Part shown: positions 1-9,500 of the stretch, one piece after another
Position numbering within the stretch: position 1 is the first letter of the stretch
Layout: every line of letters starts with the position of its first letter
NCBI GenBank assembly: GCA_031295385.1
Contig: JAUMOL010000007.1
Location: 124,001-188,000 of the forward strand
Length of the DNA: 64,000 bases
Direction of reading: 5' to 3'
From: Collinsella sp.
GTDB taxonomy: Bacteria > Actinomycetota > Coriobacteriia > Coriobacteriales > Coriobacteriaceae
The notes under the pieces: model-generated
Seen by the model: the letters and a program-made list of their open reading frames with translations, nothing else
Databases searched by the model: none
What the model was told of the DNA's origin: nothing
Position numbers and translations under genes: made by a program

Positions 1-22
1 CCTCGTCGACGTGTTTATTTAG
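1..22 (+). CDS. 3' end of upstream gene, probably echB (partial)
   Basis: An open frame enters from the left edge and stops at TAG (20-22), encoding only ...LVDVFI. The following four genes are in the order EchC-D-E-F, so the gene cut off here would be expected to be the NuoH-like membrane subunit EchB. The identification rests on gene order alone, because six residues carry no family signal. Its stop codon overlaps the AGGAGG ribosome-binding site of echC. Confidence 0.35.
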
Positions 23-34
23 GAGGCGGCATCC

Positions 35-643
35 ATGGATCATAAAATGTCGCGCTCGCCGTGGGTTATTCATTACGACGGCTCGAGCTGCAACGGATGC
101 GATATCGAGGTGCTGGCCTCGCTCACGCCGCTGTTCGATGCGGAGCGCTTTGGCGTGGTCAACACCGGCAACCCCAAGCATGCGGACATCTTTTTGGTGA
201 CGGGTTCGGTCAATGCGCAGAATCTGCCCGTCGTGCGCCAGATCTACAACCAGATGCTCGAGCCCAAGTGCGTGGTGGCCTGCGGTATCTGCGCGTGTTC
301 GGGCGGTGTGTTCCGCGATGCCTATAACGTGATCGGCGGCGTGGACCGCGCAATTCCCGTGGACGTGTACGCGCCCGGGTGCGCCATTCGTCCCGAGACC
401 GTGATCGACGCCATCGTTGAGGCGTGCGGCATCCTGGACCAGAAGGAGGCCGTGATGCGCGCCGGCGGTGACCCGCTTACCGTGGGCGGCGCTGCTACCT
501 GGGATGGCGGCGTTGAGCTGGGCGAGGACGGGTTTGTGGCCGCGGGGGCCGGGACTGATGGTGCCGGTGACGTGCCTGCCGGGGAGCCCGCCGCTGGCGA
601 CGCGCCTGCTGAGAAGCCCACCTCTGCAAAGGAGGCCGAGTAA
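35..643 (+). CDS. echC: Ech hydrogenase small subunit EchC (NuoB-like)
   Basis: Electron-transferring small subunit of a membrane-bound group 4 [NiFe]-hydrogenase; it carries the 4Fe-4S cluster next to the NiFe site. Visible cluster ligands are the CxxC at Cys19/Cys22 (SCNGCDIE), a Cys-rich stretch at 83-88 (CGICAC) and Cys116 in APGCAIRPE. The region NTGNPKHADIFLVTGSVN is typical of EchC and HycG proteins. ATG 35 follows AGGAGG (21-26). From about residue 140 the protein runs into a Gly/Ala/Glu-rich tail of about 60 residues that is not part of the conserved fold. The gene order NuoB-NuoC-NuoD-NuoI with separate C and D genes fits Ech rather than formate hydrogenlyase, where C and D are fused in HycE. 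It overlaps echD as TAATG. Confidence 0.88.
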   Translation: MDHKMSRSPWVIHYDGSSCNGCDIEVLASLTPLFDAERFGVVNTGNPKHADIFLVTGSVNAQNLPVVRQIYNQMLEPKCVVACGICACSGGVFRDAYNVIGGVDRAIPVDVYAPGCAIRPETVIDAIVEACGILDQKEAVMRAGGDPLTVGGAATWDGGVELGEDGFVAAGAGTDGAGDVPAGEPAAGDAPAEKPTSAKEAE

Positions 644-1368
644 TGCAAAAGGCTATCTATACCACCGTCGGGATTGACGAGCTCCTTCCGCATGTCCAGG
701 CGCTCAAGGGCGTCGGTGCCCGCTTTGTGCAAATGCACGCCGAGCGCAACGTCGACAACGGCACGTACCGCCTGCTCTATACGTTTATCAACGTTCGTAC
801 TGCTCAGGAGCATATCGCGCAGGACGGCAGCTATGCGATTGAGAATCTGGTGGTCGAGGGTATCGACCAGTACCAGGAGATTCCGTCCATCAGCTCGTAC
901 TATCCGGCGGTGTTCCCGTTTGAGAACGAGGCGCACGACCTGTTTGGTCTTGCCATCACCGACATGCAGATCGACTTCAAGGGCTTTTTCTACCAGGTCT
1001 CGACTGCCGAGCCCATGAGTGTGATCATACCTGAGGTGAAGGCCGCGCGCGAGAAGGCCATGAAGGTCCGCGCGGCTGCCGAGGCCAAGGCGCGCAAGGC
1101 TGCGGCCGAGAAGGCCGCCGCCGAGAAGGCCGCCGCTGCCACGGCGGCTGCGGGGGAGGGCGCTGGCGATGCTGCGGGCGCTGCCGTCGCGCAGCCCGCT
1201 GCGGCTGCCGGCTCCGATGCTCAGCATGACGATGCCGCTGCCAAGGCCGCGCTCAAAGCTGCCGAGCTGGAAGCAAAGCTCGCCGCCATGGATCCCGAGA
1301 AAGCGACCAAGGTCCGCGCGGCGCTTGCCGCCAAGGCCGCCCGCGACAGGCAGAAAGAGGAGGCGTAA
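643..1368 (+). CDS. echD: Ech hydrogenase subunit EchD (NuoC-like) with long Ala/Lys-rich tail
   Basis: NuoC/30-kDa-like subunit of the Ech hydrogenase. The first about 125 residues form the compact NuoC-type domain, with the conserved YPAVFPFENEAHDLFG region at about 86-101. The remaining about 115 residues are almost entirely Ala, Lys, Glu and Arg with repeated (A)AEKAA units, predicted to be one long charged helix or coiled coil. EchD proteins are normally only a little longer than the first domain, so the tail is an unusual addition. ATG 643 overlaps the echC stop (TAATG) and follows AGGAGG at 630-635, which implies translational coupling. Confidence 0.85.
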   Translation: MQKAIYTTVGIDELLPHVQALKGVGARFVQMHAERNVDNGTYRLLYTFINVRTAQEHIAQDGSYAIENLVVEGIDQYQEIPSISSYYPAVFPFENEAHDLFGLAITDMQIDFKGFFYQVSTAEPMSVIIPEVKAAREKAMKVRAAAEAKARKAAAEKAAAEKAAAATAAAGEGAGDAAGAAVAQPAAAAGSDAQHDDAAAKAALKAAELEAKLAAMDPEKATKVRAALAAKAARDRQKEEA

Positions 1369-1373
1369 GGTCC

Positions 1374-2462
1374 ATGGCACATCGCTCCGTTATTCCGTTT
1401 GGCCCGCAGCACCCAGTGCTGCCCGAGCCGCTTCACCTGGACCTGGTGATCGAGGACGACCGCGTCATCGAGGCAATTCCGCAGATCGGCTTTGTGCACC
1501 GCGGGCTCGAGAAGCTCACCGAAAAGCGCGACATGCATCAGTTTGGCTACATCGCCGAGCGCATCTGCGGCATTTGCGCCGTGGGCCACAGCTACGGCTA
1601 TGCCAGCGCCTGCGAGCGCATGCTCGAAATCGAGGTGCCCGACCGCGTGCAGTATATCCGCACCATTTTGCACGAGCTTTCGCGCATTCACTCGCATCTG
1701 CTGTGGCTGGGCCTGCTCGCCGATGCCTTTGGCTTCGAGGCGCTGTTCTATCGTTCGTGGACGCTGCGCGAGCAGATTCTCAAGATCTTCGAGAGCACCT
1801 GCGGCGGGCGCGTGATTCTGTCGATTAACGAGATCGGCGGCCTTAAGCACGATATCGAGGACTCCGAGCTGGCGGGCATTGTCGAGACGCTCGAAGCCAT
1901 GCGCCCCGACTACGAGGCCCTGGTGCATACGTTTTTGGACGACAACAGCTGCGGCGAGCGCCTGCATGGCGTGGGCGTGATCAGCAAGAAAGACGCGCTG
2001 GAGCTTTCGATGGTCGGTCCGTTTGGGCGCGCATCGGGCGTGGATTACGACGTGCGCATGTTTGACGACGGTGCCTATGCGGATCTGGCTGCGTTTGAGC
2101 CCATCGTTGCTACCGATGGCGATTGCTATGCCCGCTGCCAGGTGCGTTGCGCCGAGGTCACGCAGGCCATGGACATCATCAAGGAGCTTGTGGGCAAGAT
2201 TCCGCACGACGGGATTGGCGGGCGCACCAAGCTTACGCCGGCCGACGGCGCGCGCGGCGAGGTTGTGATTGAGCAGCCGCGCGGCGAGGCGTATTACTAT
2301 GTGCGCGGCAACGGCACCAAGAACCTGGACCGTTTCCGCGTGCGCACGCCGACGTCGCAGAACTTGGCGGGTCTGACGCATGCGCTGCAGGGCGTACTCC
2401 TTGCCAACGTTCCCATGATTATCCTGACCATCGACCCCTGCATTAGCTGCACGGAAAGGTAG
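1374..2462 (+). CDS. echE: Ech hydrogenase large subunit EchE (NuoD-like), NiFe site
   Basis: Catalytic large subunit that carries the NiFe centre and interconverts protons and H2. The N-terminal nickel motif is RICGIC followed by AVGHSYG (about residues 62-74), and the C-terminal motif is DPCISCTER (354-362). All four NiFe-binding cysteines are therefore present, which separates it from NuoD of complex I, where they are lost. The protein stops directly after the last motif, with no C-terminal extension to remove, as in known EchE and CooH; no HycI-type endopeptidase should be needed. The spacing to echD is 5 nt, with AGAGGAGG at 1356-1363. Confidence 0.92.
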   Translation: MAHRSVIPFGPQHPVLPEPLHLDLVIEDDRVIEAIPQIGFVHRGLEKLTEKRDMHQFGYIAERICGICAVGHSYGYASACERMLEIEVPDRVQYIRTILHELSRIHSHLLWLGLLADAFGFEALFYRSWTLREQILKIFESTCGGRVILSINEIGGLKHDIEDSELAGIVETLEAMRPDYEALVHTFLDDNSCGERLHGVGVISKKDALELSMVGPFGRASGVDYDVRMFDDGAYADLAAFEPIVATDGDCYARCQVRCAEVTQAMDIIKELVGKIPHDGIGGRTKLTPADGARGEVVIEQPRGEAYYYVRGNGTKNLDRFRVRTPTSQNLAGLTHALQGVLLANVPMIILTIDPCISCTER

Positions 2463-2469
2463 GCGCGGC

Positions 2470-2811
2470 ATGAGTTTGCTGACATTTGCCAAGACGGCCT
2501 TGGGCTCTATGGTCAAGCAGCCGGTCACGGTGTGCTATCCGCAGGAGAAGCTCGCGGCGCCCGAGCGCTTGCGCGGGCATATCGTCAACGACATGGACGT
2601 GTGCATTTGCTGCGGCATGTGTGCGCGTCGCTGTCCGGCGGGCGCGCTCGCGGTCGATCGCAAGGGTGGAACGTGGTCGATCGACCCGTATGCCTGCGTG
2701 GTGTGCGGTGAGTGCATCGAGAGCTGCCCCAAGCACTGCCTGACTATGGACACCGCCCGCACCCCAGTCGCAGCGGACAAGACTCCCACAGTAGAAACCA
2801 AGCCGGAATAG
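2470..2811 (+). CDS. echF: Ech hydrogenase ferredoxin subunit EchF (NuoI-like)
   Basis: A 113-residue polyferredoxin that passes electrons between soluble ferredoxin and EchC. It has two 4Fe-4S motifs, CICCGMCARRCPAG and CVVCGECIESCPK, in the order found in NuoI, HycF and EchF. It starts 7 nt after echE and is the last gene of the operon, followed by a strong hairpin (2822-2855). The C-terminal about 20 residues are Thr/Lys-rich and probably disordered. Confidence 0.9.
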   Translation: MSLLTFAKTALGSMVKQPVTVCYPQEKLAAPERLRGHIVNDMDVCICCGMCARRCPAGALAVDRKGGTWSIDPYACVVCGECIESCPKHCLTMDTARTPVAADKTPTVETKPE

Positions 2812-2821
2812 CGCTGGAATA

Positions 2822-2855
2822 GGGGCCGGTGGGGCAAAAATGCCCCACCGGCCCC
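2822..2855 (+). terminator. Hairpin terminator after the ech operon
   Basis: A perfect 15-bp stem (GGGGCCGGTGGGGCA with its complement) closes an AAAAA loop 11 nt after the echF stop. No uridine run follows, so termination may be partial. It is placed at the end of a four-gene unit with no gene downstream on this strand for about 700 bp. Confidence 0.6.
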
Positions 2856-2885
2856 GCGCGTGAACGCACGGTTGTACCGTCGCGA

Positions 2886-3041
2886 ACAAAACTATGTCGG
2901 TTTACGGGGCTGGATAGCGAACCTCCGACCATACCGAAAATCGCAAAAACAAAACCGCAGGTAGATTGCTTGCTGTTTTTCAAAAATAGGGGGTATGGAT
3001 GAGGACTCCGACTTTAGCCCCGTAATCCGGCATAGTTTTGA
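2886..3041. repeat. Palindromic element type B, left copy (B1)
   Basis: A 156-bp imperfect palindrome. Its outer arms are ACAAAACTATGTCGGTTTAC and its near complement at 3022-3041. Inner ACCATACC/GGTATGG arms enclose a central ACCGCAGGTAG hairpin. The same length and arms recur at 10116-10271 beyond the adhesin gene. It encodes nothing evident and resembles a REP or MITE-like element. A tail with GAAACGGATCATTTTT follows at about 3088. Confidence 0.75.
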
Positions 3042-3134
3042 AATAGCACCATATCCGTAGAAGCCCTTGATCTCCCGTGGACAGAGGGAAACGGATCATT
3101 TTTGCCTTGCGAGGGCTGCCGCGTGACCCGTCTG

Positions 3135-3292
3135 CCACGAAATGGGCCTATCTACTACGTTTAGGCGGCAGCCCTCGACCACGTCAAGTAATGCGAAATG
3201 AAAACCGCAGGTAGAACGCTTGCGGTTTTTCATGAAAAGCGGCTATGGTCGGGGGTATCGAGTCAAACGTAGTAGATGGCCCGATTTCGTGG
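3135..3292. repeat. Palindromic element type A, left copy (A1)
   Basis: A 158-bp palindrome with 28-nt outer arms (CCACGAAATGGGCCTATC..., 3135-3162, against 3265-3292). It shares the central hairpin AAAACCGCAGGTAGAACG...GCGGTTTT with the B elements but has different ends. The second A copy (9867-10024) is also exactly 158 bp. A tail with GGAAAACGGATCATTTTT follows at about 3325. No gene is evident between 2812 and 3519. Confidence 0.75.
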
Positions 3293-3388
3293 CGAGCGTT
3301 ACCAACTGATCCCCCGGGGACGGAGGAAAACGGATCATTTTTGCCTGATGGCTCCGAGTCGCACCCGTTTTCCTGCGAAAACTCTCGT

Positions 3389-3501
3389 GTCTCATCTTTG
3401 GTGAGACATTTGTCTCACGCCCAAAATCAAATCTGAAACGTGTGTCACCTGCCCTAATTGTGTCTCATTTCGTAACTTTAGGCTGATGCAAGGCCTGAGA
3501 C
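3389..3501. promoter_or_regulatory. Cluster of GTCTCA/TGAGAC boxes upstream of the adhesin
   Basis: Five copies of GTCTCA or its complement lie within 113 bp before the adhesin start: 3389-3394, 3402-3407 (reverse), 3412-3417, 3462-3467 and 3496-3501 (reverse). The first two can pair as a short hairpin. Chance would give well under one copy. They look like binding sites for a regulator of the surface protein, but no regulator is identified. No convincing -35/-10 pair was found here. Confidence 0.5.
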
Positions 3502-3519
3502 CGCGAGAAGGGAGACACG

Positions 3520-6500
3520 ATGGGTAAGTACACGAGGGGTCTCTTGGCGGTGATACTGGCCGTAGTGCTGGTGTTGCCAGCCGCAGCATTCGCCATGCTG
3601 CCCGAGGCCAACGCCAGGTCCAGCACAGGAATGGACGGACCGATAATGACCGGAAAGGTCGTCGACCCCGATACCAGCGGACGCTGGGAAATCTGGGCGG
3701 CAGGCCACGGCGGCAATAAGGTAACGACCCAAAACGTCGGCCGAATCTGGACCGATAAGACGGTCAAGGCAACCGGGGAAAACGAAGAGTCGGACTTTTT
3801 GACCACGCTTTCGGCGATGTCCTCGACGTCTAATTCAACCGTGACAGTCACCACGCCACTTGACATCGTGATGGTGTTGGATGCCTCCGGCTCGATGGAT
3901 GATCCTATGGGTGGCGGAGATCGCACCAAGCGTATCGATGCACTGAAGAGCGCTGCGAACAGCTTTATCAATACCATCGCCAAACAAAACGAGGCTATCG
4001 AAGGCGTTGATAGGCAGCATAGGGTTGCCATTGTTAAGTTTGCGGGTGATAAGACTGATAAGGTCGGCAATGACACGTACTATCAAGGCCAATACAAGTA
4101 CAACCACTCGCAGGTAATGAAGGGTTTGACCGATTGCTCCGGCGGCAACGTGAAAGCTCTTAAGGATACAGTTGCTGGAATCAAGCCAAGCGGTGCTACG
4201 CGTGCCGACTATGGTCTGGAACTGGCCGGGGATATCACTTCTGGTCGCGCAGATGCCAAGAAGACCGTTGTGTTCTTTACCGACGGCAAGCCAACGAGCT
4301 ACAGCGAGTTTGATTCTGACGTCGCCAATGCTGCCGTGACGGCTGCCAAGAAGATGAAGGATGGCAAGGCCACCGTTTATACCATCGGCATCTTTAGTGG
4401 AGCGGACCCTGTTGCCGATCCCTCGAAAAAGGGGACAAGCGACGTCAACAAGTTTATGCACGCCGTGTCGAGTAATTATCCCGATGCCACGTCGTATGCG
4501 AGCGACGAGCTTGGCACGCGCGCGGAAAATTCCGACTACTACAAGTCGGCGACCAATGCTGAAGAGCTCAAGAAGGTCTTCGACGACATCTCACAGGCCA
4601 TCACATCGGAGCCGCCTTATCCGACCGAAATCCATAAGGGCTACGACGAGACCAAGTCCGGCTACATCACGTTTACCGACGAGCTGGGCGACTTTATGCA
4701 GGTCGACGGATTTACCGAAGTCGTCATCAACGGCATGTCGTTTACCAAGGCGAGCAAGACGGTCAACAAAGAAACCAATACCGACACCTACGAGTTTTCC
4801 GGCAAGGCAAAAGACCTGCTCATCACCGTGCAGCGTGCTGGCGATGACAATCCCCGGAAGGGCGATATCGTAACGGTTAACATTCCTGCGTCGTTGATTC
4901 CGCTGAGTCACTTTAAGACCGTAGACGGCAAGCTTTCGGTCGACAACGTTAAGCCCATTCAGGTGAAGTATGCCTCGAGCGTGAAGAGCGCCGCACTTGA
5001 CAACCTGTTTACGCCCGAGAAGGTAGCAGGGCTCAAGAACTACATCGAGCATAATACGACTGTCGTTGACGGCACCAAGACCGTGAGCTTCTACGCGAAC
5101 AAGTGGAGCGGTGGTGCGCTGGGTGATACGGTTGCGACCTTTGAGCCGGCCGACACCAACCGCTACTACTACTTCCAGAAGCAGACTCCCATTTACGCGG
5201 ATAAGGACTGCACGCAGCCTGCAAAGAATTCGCTGGCAGATACTGGCACCTATTACTACAAGGATGAGTTTGAGGAGCGGGGCTCGAACGGCGAGGCCAA
5301 GCCCGCCACTGCTGTCATCGAGTTTGTCGGCGGCGACGCAGCGAAGTTTGACGGCGCTCTTGTTGCCGACGAGGACGGCAACCTTTCGTTTAGCGTGGGA
5401 ACCGCGCGTTTGGCCTTTATCGATGAGCTCCACACTACCAAGGGCAGCGTGGGCGGCAACAGCACTGGTACCGCGACCGACGTTCTCAACCCCAAGTGGA
5501 ACAACGTGTCTGCCAAGGCGACCGCGACGCATGTCAATTCCTACCTGGGCAACAACGGCAAGATCAGCTTTGCGTATGACATGACGCCGGCAATGGTGAA
5601 CACCAAGGCCAGCTTTGGCCTGACCAAGGTGCTCAAGGGTCGCGACTGGACGAATGCTGACGCGTTTGAGTTTGGCCTGACATCCGAGAGCGGCGCCCCG
5701 ATGCCTGCGGCTAGGACTGCGACCGTGCGCAAGGCTGACCTGGACCAGGGCAAGGCTGCCATCGACTTCGGCACGATCGAATACACCGAACCTGGCACGT
5801 ACGTCTACAAGGTCAGTGAAAAGCATGCCGGGACCACGATTGACGGCATCGCCTACAGCAAGAACGTCGCGGAGATCACCGTGACGGTAACGCTCGACAA
5901 GAAGGGCGAGCTGAGCGCTGGCGTGAAGGTGACCTCGGGCGAGACCGAGTTCAAGAACGTTTACGCCACGAATCCTGTTGAGTCCAGCGTCACCGACCAG
6001 ATTACCGTGACCAAGTCTCTGACCGGGCGTGACCTTACGGCCGACGAGTTCAGCTTTGAGCTGCTCGAAATCATTGACAAGGAAGTTAAGCCTGTCGAGA
6101 CCGTTAAGAACGCCGCCGACGGCAAGGTGACGTTCAGTGCCATCAAGTACACCGAGATCGGCCAGCACACCTACAAGCTGCATGAGGTTAAGGGCAACGC
6201 CGGCGGTATTGACTACGATGACGCGGTCTACACCATCGTGACGACCATCGCCGATAACGGCAAGGGCCAGCTGGTTGCCACGCACGAGCTGAAGGACGCC
6301 AAGGACGCCAAGAGCATCAAGTTCAAGAACGTCTACACCACGAATGCTGCCGAGGTATCACTTGTGGGCAAGAAGAACCTGCAGGTCGCCGACGGCTTGA
6401 CCCCGGCTGATATCACCGGCAAGTTCACCTTTACCGTGACCGGTGAAGAGGGCGCGCCTATGCCTGCGAGCACGAGCGTGCACAACGACGTTGACGGCAA

Positions 6501-9500
6501 GGTCGACTTTGGCAAGATCGCCTTTACGCTCGACGACCTTAACAAGGCTCTGGGCGAGAAGCCCGAGAAGCGCGAGCGCACCTTTACCTACACCGTGACC
6601 GAGTCCGGCGAAGTGGCTGGCGTGACCAACGACGCCAAGCTGTCGCGCAAGGTTTCCTTCACCGTGACTGATGACGGCAAGGGCAATCTGAGCGTATCCC
6701 GCAAGCCGGACGGCGATGTGGCATTTACGTTCACCAATACCTATAACGTGACGCCTGTCGAGACGAGCGTTACCGACCAGATCACCGCGAACAAGGTCCT
6801 GACTGGCCGCAATCTCATGGACAGCGAGTTCTCCTTCGAGCTCGTCGAGGGCGACAAGGTCGTCGCCACCGGCAAGAACGACGCCGAGGGCAACATCACG
6901 ATGAGCGCCGTGAAGTACACCGAGGCCGGCGAGCACACCTACACGCTGCGCGAGGTCAAGGGCGGAACCACCAGCAAGGGCATCACCTACAGTGGCGCCA
7001 AGTACACCATCGAGACCACCATAACGGACAACGGCGACGGCACCCTCAAGGCCGAGCATGTCCTGAAGGACCTCACGGCTGCGACCTTCAAGAACACCTA
7101 CAGCGTGACCCCGACCGATGCAGACCTCGACTTTGGCCTGAGCAAGGCTGTCGATGGTCGCGCTTGGACGGACTCCGACGAGTTCAGCTTTACCATTACC
7201 GCCGCCGAGGGCACCCCGCTGCCCGACCCCGCAACCGTGACCGTGAGCAAGAAGGACGCGAAGGACGGCATCGCCGCCATCAACTTCGGCAAGATCCGCT
7301 ACACGGCTGCCGGAACCTACAAGTACGAGATCCGCGAGAACGCGGGCAATGCGGCAGGCATGACGTATGACGGACATGTCGCGACCGCCGAAGTGACCGT
7401 GACCGAGAACGGCGAGGGCGTCCTGACCGCCAACGTCACCAAGAAGGAAAGCGGACGTTTTACCAACACGTACCGCACTGAGCTCGATTACGCCGCGGCC
7501 GGCGGCCTCAAGCTCAGCAAGAGCCTCTCCGGACGTCCCATGACCGAGGGCCAGTTCACCTTTACCGTGAAGCCCGCCGACGAGGCTTCGGCCAATGCGC
7601 TCGGCCTGCTGCCCGGCGCCAACAACTTCCAGTCCCCTGCAACGGCAGAGGCGACGGTCGGTCTGATTGATATTCTGGCGGGCCATGAGGTCAAGTTTAC
7701 GCAGGCTGACGCCGGCAAGACCTTCAAATATACCGTGGCCGAGAAGAACGACGGCAAGCCCGGTTACACCTACGACAACGCCGAGCGCACGGTGACGATC
7801 GTTATCGCCGATGACGGCGCCGGTACGCTTACCGCTACCACGACCGTTTCCGGCGGTCCCGAGGGTACGCATACGACGGTCCACAAGAGCGGTGAGAACA
7901 AGGTCGAGAGTGCCCTGGTCCCGTTCCACAACAGTTACAGCGCTACGACCAATACGCCTGGTGGTACCGCTGCTCAGGTTGTCGCCACCAAGACCCTGAC
8001 CGGTCGCCCGATGGCCGACGGCGAGTTCTGGTTCGGCATCGCCTATCAGGGTGAGCTTGTGGCATACGAAAACCTCAAGCCCAATATCGGCGGGCACGTG
8101 AGCTTTGATGCTCTGCACTACGACACTAAGATGCTTGCTAATCTTGAGGCTGCTGGGCTTGCTTATCGTACCGATAAGGACGGCAAGCTTGCCTGGACCA
8201 TTAACTACACGGCCTACGAAGATTTATTCGGGCTGCCGAATGGCGTTTCCGCTACAACGTGGAGCTTTGGCTTTAAGGTTATCGTCGTCGACAACGGTGA
8301 CGGTACCCTGACGGCGACGGTCGACTACGGCGGCGTCGAGCCCTTGTTCGAGAACGTCTACGGCGCCGAAGCCGTCGATGCCGCGCTCACCGGTACTAAG
8401 AAGCTCCAGGTTGCCGAGGGCCTGGCCCCGGCCGACATCACGGGTAAGTTCACCTTTACCGTGACCGCCGACGAGGCTGGTGCCCCGATGCCCGAGCGCA
8501 CGACCGCAACCAACGACGCGGCCGGCAACGTGGACTTTGGCAAGATCCACTTTACGCTCGAGGACCTCAACCGCGCCCTGGGCGTGACGGACGATGCGAC
8601 CGATAAGGCCGAGACGGACGAAGCTGACGAGGCCGAGGCTGAAGAGGCCGACGCTGATGCCAACGCCGACGAGCCCAGCGACGAGTCCGAGCCTGCAGCC
8701 CCCACCGCCCCGCGCTCGCACACCTTTACCTATACGGTGACCGAGACCGGCAGCGCCCCTGGCGTGACCAACGACGCCAACGCCACACGCAAGGTTTCCT
8801 ACACCGTGACTGACGACGGCGCCGGGCACCTGAGTGTTGTGCGCGAAGGCGACGGCGGCGCTGCTTTCACGTTCACCAACACCTACAGCGTGACGCCTAC
8901 TGATTCCGTGGTGACCGATCAGATCAAGACAGTCAAGCGCCTGACCGGACGCGACCTTGCAGCTGGCGAGTTCACGTTTGATCTGCTCGAGGACGGCGTG
9001 GTTGTCGCAAGCGGCACCAACGACGCCAGCGGCAACGTTGCGCTGAGCCCGATCCACTACGAGGCACCCGGCACGCACACGTACACGCTGCGCGAGGCTT
9101 GCCCCAACGCGCTCGGCCTGTACAAGGGCGTCACCTATGACGGCACGACCTACACCGTCGTGACCACCGTTTCCGACAACGGCGACGGCACGCTGACCGC
9201 GACGCACAAGCTCGAGGGAACCACCGAGTCGGCTGGCTTTACCAACAAGTATCACGCCATGCCCACGCAGGTCTCCATCGGCGCCATCAAGGTGCTCGAG
9301 GGACGCGAGCTCAAGAAGGACGAGTTCAGCTTTAAGCTCGTTGGCGAGGGCATCGAGTCCACCGTCACCAACGATGCCGACGGTAAGATCAGCTTCGACA
9401 AGTTTGAGTACGACGAGCCCGGTACGCACGTCTACACCATCAGCGAGGTCAAGGGCGACGAGGCCGGTATGACCTACGACAAGTCCGTCTTTACCGCGAC

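Noticed and set aside
1374..2462. NuoD of respiratory complex I
   Set aside because: All four NiFe-binding cysteines are present in the RICGIC and DPCISC motifs; NuoD lacks them.
3245..3436. 63-codon frame upstream of the adhesin
   Set aside because: It lies over palindromic element A1 and its tail; composition follows the repeat and no start signal is visible.
6358..8118. Long antisense open frame (586 codons) within the adhesin gene
   Set aside because: High GC and repetitive codons of the adhesin create open complementary frames; no ribosome-binding site, biased composition, no recognisable domain. The same applies to the other long antisense frames over 8224-9870, 24125-26017 and 29424-30557.
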